DNA from: an uncultured Porticoccus sp. | GTDB lineage: Bacteria > Pseudomonadota > Gammaproteobacteria > Pseudomonadales > Porticoccaceae | DNA length: 64,000 bases | Direction of reading: 5' to 3' | Assembly: GCA_947259505.1 (NCBI GenBank) | Contig: CAMYLT010000008.1 | Location: forward strand, 612,544-676,543 | Shown here: one piece after another, positions 26,429 to 35,184 of the stretch | Layout of the letters: every line of letters starts with the position of its first letter | Position numbering within the stretch: the first letter of the stretch is position 1 | Made by a program: the position numbers and the translations under genes | The notes under the pieces: model-generated | The model's database searches: none | Told to the model about the DNA's origin: nothing | The model's input: only the letters and a program-made list of their open reading frames with translations

Positions 26429-28069
26429 GTGGAACGTGAATATATGGATTACGACGTCGTTATTGTCGGCGCTGGACCGGCTGGCCTGGCTGCCGCCTGT
26501 CGTCTCAAACAGGTCAATGAGAACCTATCCGTAGTAGTCGTCGAGAAAGGCTCTGAAGTCGGCGCCCATATCCTCTCCGGCGCAGTATTCGAACCCAGAG
26601 CCTTGGATGAACTGTTCCCGGAATGGCGGGAACTCGGTGCTCCCGTCAACACAGAGGTGCGTGAAGATGATATCTACGTCTTCACTAAGGAACGCGGCAT
26701 CAAAGTGCCCTCCCTGTTCGCACCCAAAACCATGCACAACCACGGCAACTACATCATCAGTCTGGGTAATCTCTGCCGCTGGTTGGCAGAGCAGGCGGAA
26801 AACCTCGGCGTGGAAGTGTTCCCGGGCTTTACGGCTGCCGACATACTCTACGGTGAACATGGTGAAGTACGTGGCATTATCACTGGCGATATGGGCGTGG
26901 CTTCAGATGGCACACACAAAGATGCCTACATGCCCGGCATGGAACTGCGTGCCAAATATACTTTCTTTGCGGAAGGCTGCCGCGGCCATCTGGGCAAGCA
27001 ACTGATCGAGCGTTTTGCCCTCGATAAGGATGCACAACAGCCCCAGCATTACGGTATCGGCATCAAGGAACTGTGGCGTGTGCCACCAGAAAACCACCAC
27101 CTTGGTCTGGTTGTACACAGCGCCGGCTGGCCACTCAATGAGAGTGACTCCTCCGGCGGCGGCTTCCTGTATCACCTGGAAGACCATCAGGTGGCATTGG
27201 GACTGATTACCGACCTCTCCTACTCCAACCCCTATGTCAGCCCGTTTGATGAGTTTCAGCGCTACAAACATCATCCTGTGATCAAGCAGTATCTGGAAGG
27301 TGGGGAGCGTATATCCTACGGTGCACGGGCACTGGTCAAAGGTGGTCTGCAATCACAACCGAAGATGACCTTTAGCGGTGGTCTGCTAATTGGCGACAAC
27401 GCCGGCACCCTGAACTTTGCCAAGATCAAGGGCATTCACTGCGCCATGAAATCCGGCATGATCGCCGCCGAAGTCGCCGCTGGCGCTATCGCTGCTGATC
27501 GTCAGCAGGATGAGTTAAGCGAATACACTCAAAGCTATCAGGAAAGCTGGGCCTACAAGGAACTCTATCAACAGCGCAATTTCGGGCCTGCCCAGCACAA
27601 GTGGGGCAATATCCTTGGTTCCGCCTACGCGTTTATCGATATCAATATCTTCAACGGCAAGCTGCCCTGGACGCTCACCGATCCCACTCCGGACTTCAGC
27701 AAAATGAAGCCGGCGCGTGAGTCGAAAAAGATCGACTATCCTAAACCGGATAACAAACTGAGTTTTGACAAGCTGTCATCGGTATTTCTTTCCAATACCA
27801 ATCACGAGGAAGATCAGCCTTGCCACCTGCTGCTGAAAGACCAGGATGTTCCAATCAGCCATAACCTGCCCTTGTACGATGAGCCAGCCCAGCGCTACTG
27901 TCCGGCAGGCGTCTATGAAATAGTAGAAAGCGCCGATGGCTCAAAGCGTTTCCAGATTAATGCCCAGAACTGCGTGCACTGTAAAACTTGTGATATTAAA
28001 GACCCAAGCCAAAACATCACTTGGGTAACACCGGAAGGATCAGGCGGACCAAACTATCCAAATATGTAG
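26429..28069 (+). CDS. etfD: Electron transfer flavoprotein-ubiquinone oxidoreductase
   Basis: The 546-aa membrane-associated enzyme passes electrons from ETF to ubiquinone. The N-terminal FAD Rossmann motif is IVGAGPAGLAAACRL. The middle region has GGLLIGDNAGTLNFAKIKGIHCAM, and the C-terminal [4Fe-4S] domain has CPAGVYE and CVHCKTCDIKDP, giving four cysteines. The start is GTG with a strong AAGGAG site; an in-frame ATG five codons later is less likely. It is divergent from etfBA. Its terminator lies within the end of the convergent DUF1285 gene. Confidence 0.96.
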   Translation: MEREYMDYDVVIVGAGPAGLAAACRLKQVNENLSVVVVEKGSEVGAHILSGAVFEPRALDELFPEWRELGAPVNTEVREDDIYVFTKERGIKVPSLFAPKTMHNHGNYIISLGNLCRWLAEQAENLGVEVFPGFTAADILYGEHGEVRGIITGDMGVASDGTHKDAYMPGMELRAKYTFFAEGCRGHLGKQLIERFALDKDAQQPQHYGIGIKELWRVPPENHHLGLVVHSAGWPLNESDSSGGGFLYHLEDHQVALGLITDLSYSNPYVSPFDEFQRYKHHPVIKQYLEGGERISYGARALVKGGLQSQPKMTFSGGLLIGDNAGTLNFAKIKGIHCAMKSGMIAAEVAAGAIAADRQQDELSEYTQSYQESWAYKELYQQRNFGPAQHKWGNILGSAYAFIDINIFNGKLPWTLTDPTPDFSKMKPARESKKIDYPKPDNKLSFDKLSSVFLSNTNHEEDQPCHLLLKDQDVPISHNLPLYDEPAQRYCPAGVYEIVESADGSKRFQINAQNCVHCKTCDIKDPSQNITWVTPEGSGGPNYPNM

Positions 28070-28127
28070 AAAATACATGGTATTGGAGCAGTTATTTAAA
28101 GCTAACTATTGAGTTGGTTCGACAATA

Positions 28128-28691
28128 TCATTGCAATGAGAAAAAAATGCCACGGCTAATCACACCGTGGCATTTGTTTTTGACGAGAGGATACCGCTGA
28201 GCCAACTCGGCCAGTTCATAGAAGACAGCACGACTGAGTCGGCCTTCAAGGTTATGGCGCACCAACAGGTATGGCGAAGGTTCGCCACTTCTGTTATCGC
28301 TGATGACACGTAAAGGGTTTGCCGAACTGGCAACTACCTGATCGCCCATATTGGTGTGAAAACACAAGGCCTGCTCCGGAGAACCCTCTGCCAGAACCTC
28401 CAGGGAAACCACCTGGAATGGCACATCCTCAACTTGAATACGCCATTTCTCAACAGGGGTGACGAGAAAGTAGTCATCTCCTTCCCGCTTGAGAATGCTG
28501 GCGAACAACCTGACCAACGCTTGCCGCTCAATCGGTACGCCCTGATGGAACCAGCGACCATCACGCTGGATAAGCATGGGCATATCGCCACTCAAAGGTG
28601 GCTGCCAGCAATCTATCGGCGGCAATGACCCTTCTTGTTGACGTTGCAATGCAAGTGCACTGTCAATCAGGGATTGGTATGGGGGTTTCAC
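28128..28691 (-). CDS. DUF1285 family protein
   Basis: A 187-aa soluble protein that I assign to DUF1285 from its layout: PPIDCWQPPLSGDMPMLIQRDGRWFHQG at the start, then YFLVTPVEKWRIQVEDVPF, and a C-terminal ARRHNL-like RHNLEGRLSRAVFYELAEL. The function is not known. It follows the TetR regulator by 7 bp on the same strand, so the two are cotranscribed. The last 15 or so codons overlap a strong terminator hairpin that also serves etfD. Confidence 0.82.
   Translation of the reverse strand: MKPPYQSLIDSALALQRQQEGSLPPIDCWQPPLSGDMPMLIQRDGRWFHQGVPIERQALVRLFASILKREGDDYFLVTPVEKWRIQVEDVPFQVVSLEVLAEGSPEQALCFHTNMGDQVVASSANPLRVISDNRSGEPSPYLLVRHNLEGRLSRAVFYELAELAQRYPLVKNKCHGVISRGIFFSLQ
28141..28181 (+). 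terminator. Terminator of etfD embedded in the DUF1285 coding end
   Basis: ATGCCACGG (28147-28155) pairs perfectly with CCGTGGCAT (28165-28173), followed by TTGTTTTT on the plus strand and, on the other strand, a run of seven T. It lies about 75 bp after the etfD stop and within the last codons of the minus-strand DUF1285 gene. Confidence 0.85.
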
Positions 28692-28698
28692 CTGACAA

Positions 28699-29367
28699 TC
28701 AAAAAACTTTGTTGTCGCGTAATTGACCTAGATTACCCATGGTGATGCCAATGTTGGCAATAAAGCGTAGAAAATCCTGCTTGTCTTGCAAATCCGCGCC
28801 ATAGCTAACATTAAAGTAAGCTTCGACAGCACCCTGCGCTAATGCCCAACATGCCAGATAGTGGTAGGTTGGCGGGACATCCTCAAGAATTCCAATATCA
28901 ATCAACTTGGCAATCATGGCATTCAACGCATCAACATTGGTGCGCCGTAGCTTGTGGAGCTCTGCCATCTTGTCGGCGATCTCTTCATTGCCCTGGAGTT
29001 TGACTTCAAGTAACTGCACCAAGCGATCCAGCGAGGGATTTGACAAGCGCGCCTTGAAATAGGAACGTGCCGCCGCGCCGGGATCACCAGCATCAGTCGC
29101 CTCAATCCCCATTCTCAGGTTCTCGGTAATGTTGCGTTCGTAGTCCAGCACGATTCGCATGAGAATTTCAGTTTTGGTCAGGAAGTGCTTGTAGACAGTG
29201 CCCTTGCCCACCCCTGCTTCCTTGGAAATCGCAGACACCGTGACTTTCTCGATACCATCGCGTATCAGCAGTAACAGTGCCTTTTCAATAATACGTTCTT
29301 CGCGAGCCAGAAAACGCTTTTTCTTAGCGCGAATTTTATCGGTACTATCAGAAGATGATCTTGGCAT
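28699..29367 (-). CDS. TetR/AcrR family transcriptional regulator
   Basis: A 222-aa regulator with a basic N-terminus and the TetR helix-turn-helix (about 20-65): ALLLLIRDGIEKVTVSAISK, then GVGKGTVYKHF. The rest is a helical ligand-binding domain. The ligand is unknown. Its position next to the etf genes suggests control of fatty-acid or electron-transfer functions, but no matching operator was found in the etfB-etfD gap, so this is only inference. Confidence 0.9.
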   Translation of the reverse strand: MPRSSSDSTDKIRAKKKRFLAREERIIEKALLLLIRDGIEKVTVSAISKEAGVGKGTVYKHFLTKTEILMRIVLDYERNITENLRMGIEATDAGDPGAAARSYFKARLSNPSLDRLVQLLEVKLQGNEEIADKMAELHKLRRTNVDALNAMIAKLIDIGILEDVPPTYHYLACWALAQGAVEAYFNVSYGADLQDKQDFLRFIANIGITMGNLGQLRDNKVF

Positions 29368-29471
29368 TCAACGCCCTGCTTGATTCCAAAAGCGGAGGCA
29401 AATTGTGTTATGAAAACCCAAACGCTGTCAATGGTCACATCGTCTAACCACTATCATCAGTATTGACGGCA

Positions 29472-29499
29472 TGGACAGGCTAAAAGAGAGTGATATAAT
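29472..29499 (+). promoter_or_regulatory. Promoter of tRNA-Pro
   Basis: TGGACA (29472-29477), a 16-bp spacer and a perfect TATAAT (29494-29499) preceded by TGA, an extended -10. The tRNA begins 10 bp downstream, as expected for a stable RNA promoter. Confidence 0.75.
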
Positions 29500-29508
29500 G
29501 CGCGCCGC

Positions 29509-29585
29509 CGGTGTGTAGCGCAGCCTGGTAGCGCACTTCCTTCGGGAGGAAGGGGTCGGAGGTTCAAATCCTCTCACACCGACCA
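29509..29585 (+). tRNA. tRNA-Pro(CGG)
   Basis: Full cloverleaf of 77 nt with encoded CCA. The acceptor stem CGGTGTG pairs with CACACCG, the D-arm contains GCGCAGCCTGGTAGCGC, the anticodon stem CTTCC/GGAAG encloses TTCGGGA (anticodon CGG), and the T-arm has GGTTCAAATCC. It differs little from E. coli tRNA-Pro(CGG). Confidence 0.97.
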
Positions 29586-30190
29586 AATTCCTAATTTAAG
29601 ACCCCCCAGATTCCATTACTGGCTGTCCGTGTCACCCTTCTTCACTATTACACTCGCCGCTTTTCCCTTCGAGTTAGGCATGTATCTACTTAATATTGCC
29701 CTGCAGGAAACCCAATCGGACAGTTGCGTTTAACCCCTGACTGAGCAGGAGCTTTTCAACGCAAGGTGAGCATGGATGACAGAAAATTTACTACCCTCTT
29801 TCTTTCCATGCGTCCTTTAAGATGTATCACCGCTGTTACTGACCAGCTTTATCGCTTCCCCTACCCCTACGAAAATAAGGGTCGGATAACATCTGACGAT
29901 CTCGCGAATCTCTAATAAGAGCTGCTATTTATCCGACACTCTACCAAAGACTGCGGGATCACTCCTTGGTAGAGCATCTACTATAAACTTCAGTGGAACC
30001 CCCAAACCGGCCTAACAGATGGCGGAAAACCGCAAAGCTTACCCTGATCTCTTGGTCTATCCCCTGCCGAATGAGGTTTTCGCCCTTGAACACACATAAG
30101 ATTTAGCACTCATATGTTATATGGATGTCCATTAAGCAAAATCATCAGGGACTCCCCATATCTGCCCAATACGGGAAGCCCACCTTTATA
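29586..30190. other. 605-bp stretch with no convincing gene, two inverted repeats
   Basis: Between tRNA-Pro and the porin gene I find only two weak small ORFs on the plus strand: 29772-29915 and a 26-codon frame at 30019-30099 without a ribosome site. There are two adjacent perfect 9-bp inverted repeats: GTCGGATAA (29881-29889) with TTATCCGAC (29929-29937), and CTCTACCAA (29939-29947) with TTGGTAGAG (29966-29974). No transposase fragment was recognised. It could be decayed sequence at a tRNA insertion site, or hold a structured RNA. Confidence 0.5.
29772..29915 (+). CDS. Possible 47-aa small protein, unknown
   Basis: An ATG at 29772 with AAGGTGAG directly upstream opens 47 codons, ending at TAA 29915. 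The product starts MDDRKFTTLFLSMRP and has a Pro/Tyr-rich middle (YRFPYPYENKG). No family is recognised. One inverted repeat begins within its last codons. It may be spurious. Confidence 0.25.
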   Translation: MDDRKFTTLFLSMRPLRCITAVTDQLYRFPYPYENKGRITSDDLANL

Positions 30191-31354
30191 CTAAAAGTAC
30201 GCTTGGAGACGGAGCTGAAGAATGTCTGCATTTTCATCAAGACCATCACGGTTTGGAGAGGCATCTGCATAGACATAATTCGCCATAATGCGCAGGTTTT
30301 GATTGATGTGCCAATTAACGCCCAGTGTCACATTATCCTCTTCTCCACCTGTGACATTTTTATCTTCAAGATCGAGAGTGCTGTACCGAACAGCCAACTC
30401 TACTGCCCCATACTTGGACTTCGGCTTTATTTGCTTGAAGCTGCCATTTTTGCCTGAATACCTGTAATTTTCTCCTGTTACTATCCAGCCAGCTTGAACA
30501 TAACCTCCATCAAATGTTGGGTCTGCATTATCCTTTCTGGATACATCTGCCCGCATCGCCTCACCCTGTAATAACCAGGAACCCTTGATTAAGGCTGCTT
30601 CCAAGCCGTAGGTCTGAGTGTCATCGACATCATAAAGCGTGCTGCTAGAGAGCAGCTTTGCGTCGGTGACGTAACTTTCCGGGCGAGAACTATAGCTTAC
30701 CGTCTGGTTTGAACCGACATTTCGATAGACAGTTGAAGCGCCAAGGTGAATTTTATAGCCCCGTTTATCAATGGGATTAAAAGTGAACCTGGCGGCAAGA
30801 CTATGGCTGCCTTCGTTATTATTATGACGATCCGCTAAGTTATCGTCGAAATAACCACCGGCAAACGACCAGTGATCACCCCAGGTTTTAACCAGTGCAC
30901 CGATGGTGTAACTGGGAGCAAATGCATTGGCAAGGCTGCGCTCCATGAAAGGGATGTGATTTGAACTGGTAAGTTCTTCCAGACTGAACGGTTGCTGAAC
31001 GTTACCAACAGATATTCTGACGTGATCAAATCCTTTATAGCCAATATAGGCACCCTTTACACGATAACCCACATCAGACTCAGAATCGTAATTATAGGTG
31101 TAAGTCCAGTCTTTCATGACGGTACCGGCAACACCAAGCCGAAGCCGTCGCAAATCCACATCGTCATCCAGCTTCGTGACATCGTCATCGGCAGTGGCGG
31201 CATCCAAGTGAACGCGCCCTTTCAACTTTATCGTAAAATCACCATCCTCAGACTTATATGAGGTTGCATCCTGCAGCGCATTTCCAGCATGGCTTGTAGT
31301 GGCCACGAGTGCCAGTGCCACCATTGCTGATGCACGAGTAATTTTCTGATACAT
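30191..31354 (-). CDS. OprO/OprP-type outer-membrane porin
   Basis: A 387-aa beta-barrel protein. From the ATG at 31354 (with AAGGA upstream) it has a signal peptide ending at SHA (about residue 22), a KLKGRVHLDAATADDD start, many alternating amphipathic strands, and a terminal Phe (QLRLQAYF), the usual barrel-insertion signal. RLRLGVAGTVMKDW, GNVQQPFSLEELTSSN and FMERSLANAFAPS are typical of the phosphate-selective porin O/P family. The name does not prove phosphate specificity. The frame opens 37 codons further upstream without support. It is the last gene of the cassette, 40 bp after the hydrolase, and could give passage to the substrate or product of the three genes before it. Confidence 0.87.
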   Translation of the reverse strand: MYQKITRASAMVALALVATTSHAGNALQDATSYKSEDGDFTIKLKGRVHLDAATADDDVTKLDDDVDLRRLRLGVAGTVMKDWTYTYNYDSESDVGYRVKGAYIGYKGFDHVRISVGNVQQPFSLEELTSSNHIPFMERSLANAFAPSYTIGALVKTWGDHWSFAGGYFDDNLADRHNNNEGSHSLAARFTFNPIDKRGYKIHLGASTVYRNVGSNQTVSYSSRPESYVTDAKLLSSSTLYDVDDTQTYGLEAALIKGSWLLQGEAMRADVSRKDNADPTFDGGYVQAGWIVTGENYRYSGKNGSFKQIKPKSKYGAVELAVRYSTLDLEDKNVTGGEEDNVTLGVNWHINQNLRIMANYVYADASPNRDGLDENADILQLRLQAYF

Positions 31355-31394
31355 ATTGCCGTCCTTATCCTTTAAAAGATCATTGTTAATTGAA

Positions 31395-32225
31395 TTAATT
31401 GTCTTGCGTAAACATGTGGTTACTAATATTTCCGAGTCGTTCACAGCTTTCGAATGAATGCCCACACCCCTTGATCGTGATCAGGCGAAGGTCTGATTCC
31501 GCCCCCATTTCGAGGCAGGTATTTTGTAATGCGTGGACCCATCGATGGGCTCTTTCCAGACGGTGATAGCCCTGTTGCCGGTTTATTTTTTTACTGCGGT
31601 TTAGTCCTGGATCATTGACGTTATCAAGCTCACCAACCAGTACTCGTATCTTTAGTTTGAGAAAAGCTCCGATGTTTTTAGACAGGTCTACTGGGAAATC
31701 CTGAGTTGATTTAAGCCCAAATGGGTATTTTTGGTGCCTGTCAGGAAAGGTATACCAACCAGCGGAAGCGATGATGAGCTTGTTGATTCGCTCCGGGTAA
31801 AGCATGGCGTAACGGTGAGCAAATTGAGCGCCACCTGAGTAACCAAATAGGGAAAAATACTCGGTATTAATGGCGTAGCGTTTTTTTACATCACATAGAA
31901 TTGTGTTGAGGGCTTCTGCAGAAGTGTAACCCGCAGAACCCATCTGCAAACGTTGATAACCTGGATAGTGCTTCTTACTGAAATAGGGGGCGACAATAAT
32001 GCAGTCTTCTTCACCAGCTTGTTGGCTAAATGCTTTGACCTGTTCTTTGGCATTACGAGAAATCCCGTGGATACAAACCATGACCCGGGTCTTCTTCGAC
32101 AGGCTCTCGGGAAGATACAAGTAGTAGCGCAAACCTGCCTTACCTAATACTCGACAAACTTCCGGTGTACTTTTCTCTATCACTGCAATGGCAGAGGTTT
32201 TGGCGTAGGGCACAAAGCTAGACAT
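31395..32225 (-). CDS. Alpha/beta hydrolase of unknown substrate
   Basis: A 276-aa probable serine hydrolase. It shows an oxyanion HGISRNA motif (53-59), the nucleophile elbow GYSGGAQ (Ser130), an acidic residue in the VGELDNVNDPG segment, and a final His in GCGHSFE. There is no signal peptide, so it is cytoplasmic. The fold resembles esterase/PHB-depolymerase-like enzymes, but the substrate cannot be told. Its start overlaps the end of the ABC transporter gene by 8 bp and has a GAGGAGG site, showing coupled expression. In the cassette it may trim or activate the molecule that the transporter moves. Confidence 0.78.
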   Translation of the reverse strand: MSSFVPYAKTSAIAVIEKSTPEVCRVLGKAGLRYYLYLPESLSKKTRVMVCIHGISRNAKEQVKAFSQQAGEEDCIIVAPYFSKKHYPGYQRLQMGSAGYTSAEALNTILCDVKKRYAINTEYFSLFGYSGGAQFAHRYAMLYPERINKLIIASAGWYTFPDRHQKYPFGLKSTQDFPVDLSKNIGAFLKLKIRVLVGELDNVNDPGLNRSKKINRQQGYHRLERAHRWVHALQNTCLEMGAESDLRLITIKGCGHSFESCERLGNISNHMFTQDN

Positions 32226-33939
32226 CTGTGCCCTCCTCGGCCTTACGCGAACCTACTACTGTTGCCTTTGCTTCAAAAAGCTCCGCGTAGAGATTCATCG
32301 GCAGCTCCTCTCGGGGGCCATTCCAGCATAACGCTCCATTGTCGATTAGCCATATCTGATCTGCCATGACCACATGCTCAATGTTGTGCGTCGCCATGAT
32401 GACGATCCCGGGATAACCTCTGATGATGTCTGAAAATAAAGCAGTAGCCTCATCGTCAAGAAAAGCGTCAGCCTCGTCGAGGATCAATAATTCGGGGGTA
32501 CCAATAAGTGCTCTGGCGAGGGCAATACGCTGGCGCTCACCCTGAGACAAATTCTGTCCAGCTTCTTTTAATTTGGTTTCCAGACCATCAGGCAAAGAAT
32601 CAAGAAGCTGCGCCAACCCACAACGTTTAACAACCAGATTAATTTCGTCTTCTGTAGCATTGGGGCAACGGTAGCAAATATTGTTTCTGATACTTCCTTT
32701 GAGCAGCGGCAGGTTATGGCTGACCATCCCGATAGATTGCCTGAGTGCAGAGTCTTTCAACTTACAAACATCGTTTTTCCCCAGTAATATTTTTCCACTG
32801 GAAGGCTTTAGCAAACCTGCAACCTGAGAAAGAATCGTAGATTTTCCTGCACCATTAACACCCAGAATAGCAATGGTGGTTCCCGGCTTAACGCCTAAGC
32901 TGACAACTTCGCTGTTGGAAAAAAATGCAGCTTCTTTAAGTCGCAATCCACTTTGCCCACGACGCTCTCTTCTGTGTCTGGTCAGAACAGATGGACGGGT
33001 ATCAAGGAAGGATTTTATTTTTTCTTCAGCGACGCTGGCATTAAGCCGGTATTCATAAATGCGACCTAGATGCCGCAATGGTTGCATCAATAAATTAACC
33101 ACCCCTAGAGCGGCAACAACAGTACCTGGCGTCGCCTGGTTACTAGACATTAACAAGGCTCCAACAATCAGAACCATTGAAGATGCCAATACCGTGCTCC
33201 CTTCTGTAATCGCTCGTAATAAGCCAATTGCTCTTGCACGGTCGAACATCGCCGCCATAAGCCTTTCACTTTGGCGTTTTACCCGATTCTTTTCCCGCTG
33301 ACGCTGGCCAAATACTTTCACTGTTGCCAGCGAGGACACTTTTTCATTGATGTTGTTGGCTAAAAAGGATCGTTTTCGCCTGGCTTCTACAAACGTATAA
33401 CGGAGCTTTTTGCCGGTACTAAACGAAAGTAATGCACTGGCCAGAACAATCAGAGTAACGCTCAACCCCAGAATGAAATTGATATAACAAAGCATACTGA
33501 GGGCAATGACGAGATTGACGCCAGCTACAATCAGTCGCGACAAACCCAAGCTAATCCACTGTCGCAATGCGCTGAGATCAGTAGCAAAACGAAGGCTGAT
33601 AGCCCCTTTGCTCTGTTGTTCGAGTTTTCTCAAGTCTCCATTGCAGTATTTAGCAAACATTTTAATTCTCAGCTCATGAACATAATCCTGTCCGATGCAC
33701 TCAGAATCCAATCGTTCACGAAACCCAAGCCAGGAGACCACTGCGGTTGCACAGAGAAACCCAAGCGAGGCATGCCACAGGCTTATGGCGGGAGAGGCCG
33801 ATCCATTGAGGTAATTATCAAAAGTTGATTTGATCAGAAGCGTGATGGCTACCGTCACCAGCGCCTGCAAAAAACCATTGCCGACTAAACGTAGAAGAAG
33901 ACCTCTCCGTTTAACCGATATAACAGGTGGGAGTTTCAC
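32218..33939 (-). CDS. ABC transporter, fused permease and ATPase (exporter type)
   Basis: A 573-aa half-transporter: a type-IV (type-I exporter) membrane domain with six helices (about 15-300), then a nucleotide-binding domain. Walker A is GVNGAGKST (360-368), the signature LSQGE (464-468), Walker B LLILDEAD (484-491), and the switch His is in ATHN (518). The Q-loop position, normally Gln, reads His in MVSHNLPLLKGS (about 408). No peptidase or other added domain is present. The start is GTG, overlapping the stop of the NTPase gene in GTGA. Homodimers of this type export lipids, peptides or siderophores; the cargo here is unknown. It is linked to the NTPase, hydrolase and porin genes. Confidence 0.9.
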   Translation of the reverse strand: MKLPPVISVKRRGLLLRLVGNGFLQALVTVAITLLIKSTFDNYLNGSASPAISLWHASLGFLCATAVVSWLGFRERLDSECIGQDYVHELRIKMFAKYCNGDLRKLEQQSKGAISLRFATDLSALRQWISLGLSRLIVAGVNLVIALSMLCYINFILGLSVTLIVLASALLSFSTGKKLRYTFVEARRKRSFLANNINEKVSSLATVKVFGQRQREKNRVKRQSERLMAAMFDRARAIGLLRAITEGSTVLASSMVLIVGALLMSSNQATPGTVVAALGVVNLLMQPLRHLGRIYEYRLNASVAEEKIKSFLDTRPSVLTRHRRERRGQSGLRLKEAAFFSNSEVVSLGVKPGTTIAILGVNGAGKSTILSQVAGLLKPSSGKILLGKNDVCKLKDSALRQSIGMVSHNLPLLKGSIRNNICYRCPNATEDEINLVVKRCGLAQLLDSLPDGLETKLKEAGQNLSQGERQRIALARALIGTPELLILDEADAFLDDEATALFSDIIRGYPGIVIMATHNIEHVVMADQIWLIDNGALCWNGPREELPMNLYAELFEAKATVVGSRKAEEGTDV

Positions 33940-35045
33940 GGCAAGTTGGAAACACTGACATCCTGCCTGGATATCAGCTTCAGGAGTTGATCATAGAACG
34001 CAGCAGAGCCTAACTCCTCTTTGCTGAATACCGGCAACGGCGTCAACCGTTTCGTTTCTTCCAGTACTAAAGGTGATGCGGTAAGGGCACCACTTATACC
34101 TAACAGGGGTAAATCATGCGATTGTATCCATTCCACAGCTGATTTAACGCTAAGCGCCTCAGCAGAGGCAAAGAACACACCATCAACCATTGAATGAAAA
34201 AATTTGCTTTGGAGCAGTGCAGCTGTTTCTGTCTGGAGGATGCCATCAGCAATTTCGAGCAGGATAATATCGACATCATGGTGACCGAGATAATCGATTT
34301 GCCTATGCATGACGGACTCAACTTTCGGGGCCTCTGCTTTATAGGTTGAAGCCAACCCCATATCGGTAAAATCGACCACCGGATACGCCCCGGCGTCTCT
34401 CATCTTCCAATAATCCAGACCAGCACCTGTTCCTGTTACCTTGGCTGCCCCCACGGAGAGTCCTGCCTTAACCAAGCCCCGTGCCATATAGGCCATTGTG
34501 GTCGTCTTGCCACCATTCATGGAACTGCCTACTACGGCTAACACGGTGGGCCTGTGTGACCCAGAAGTAGTGTGGGGTAACTGCCAGTCCTTCAGGTTAA
34601 TAATCTGTTTTTCGTGGTTCGCCAGAAAACCTAGAGGAGTAATTCGAGTGGCATTTCTCATGCCTGCATGCTTTGCATCCACTTTGCTGGCAATACCACC
34701 AGCGGCTACCAGTGAACAGGGTTCCAATCGCTCTGGAATGTGAGCTAAAAACTGGTCTGGAGCATAACGGTTGCCATAACTGACTATGATTTCATCACCG
34801 ACGAATAAGTGAGCGCGCCTGCCGCAGGGCAGCTCAAGGCGTTGATGCTGACCCAATTTGTCAACCCGCGCGAGGATCACGTCTCCAGCATTGGGCTTGA
34901 TATCATCAGTGGCCAAGTAGTGGAAATGTTCAATCGGCAAATTACGAGTAACAAAAGAGCGCTTTGCTGCCGCTAATCGTTTGCCTGAGAGCTTCGAGGC
35001 ACTTTTAGAGATAACCTTACTTGTCGGGATGCTGGGTATATTCAT
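33936..35045 (-). CDS. P-loop NTPase with N-terminal beta-rich domain (DUF1611/MobB-like), unknown function
   Basis: A 369-aa cytoplasmic protein (ATG 35045; an in-frame TTG five codons upstream is weaker). Residues about 50-110 form a beta-rich domain (GDVILARVDKLGQH, then CGRRAHLFVGDEIIVSYGNRYA). The C-terminal part is a P-loop NTPase with Walker A GSSMNGGKTT (173-182) and a likely Mg-binding Asp in LLEIADG (262-268). The arrangement resembles DUF1611 and MobB/SIMIBI-type NTPases, but I cannot place it firmly. Some DUF1611 proteins work in D-glutamate metabolism; no epimerase partner is present here. It is the first gene of a four-gene cassette and overlaps the exporter gene by 4 bp. Confidence 0.6.
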   Translation of the reverse strand: MNIPSIPTSKVISKSASKLSGKRLAAAKRSFVTRNLPIEHFHYLATDDIKPNAGDVILARVDKLGQHQRLELPCGRRAHLFVGDEIIVSYGNRYAPDQFLAHIPERLEPCSLVAAGGIASKVDAKHAGMRNATRITPLGFLANHEKQIINLKDWQLPHTTSGSHRPTVLAVVGSSMNGGKTTTMAYMARGLVKAGLSVGAAKVTGTGAGLDYWKMRDAGAYPVVDFTDMGLASTYKAEAPKVESVMHRQIDYLGHHDVDIILLEIADGILQTETAALLQSKFFHSMVDGVFFASAEALSVKSAVEWIQSHDLPLLGISGALTASPLVLEETKRLTPLPVFSKEELGSAAFYDQLLKLISRQDVSVSNLP

Positions 35046-35184
35046 TATGTCATTCCGCAAACGAAAAACGTTAGAGTCCTACTCAGGCAAGCGCTTAAGA
35101 CAAGGGGCTGTGAATTGGACTAAATGTAAATTGAATACTAATAGTCGAATCTTAAGAGAACATTAAAGCGGCCGAATTGGTATG

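Noticed and set aside
30019..30099. 26-codon frame as a gene
   Set aside because: It has no ribosome site and no upstream continuation, so it may be a remnant or chance.
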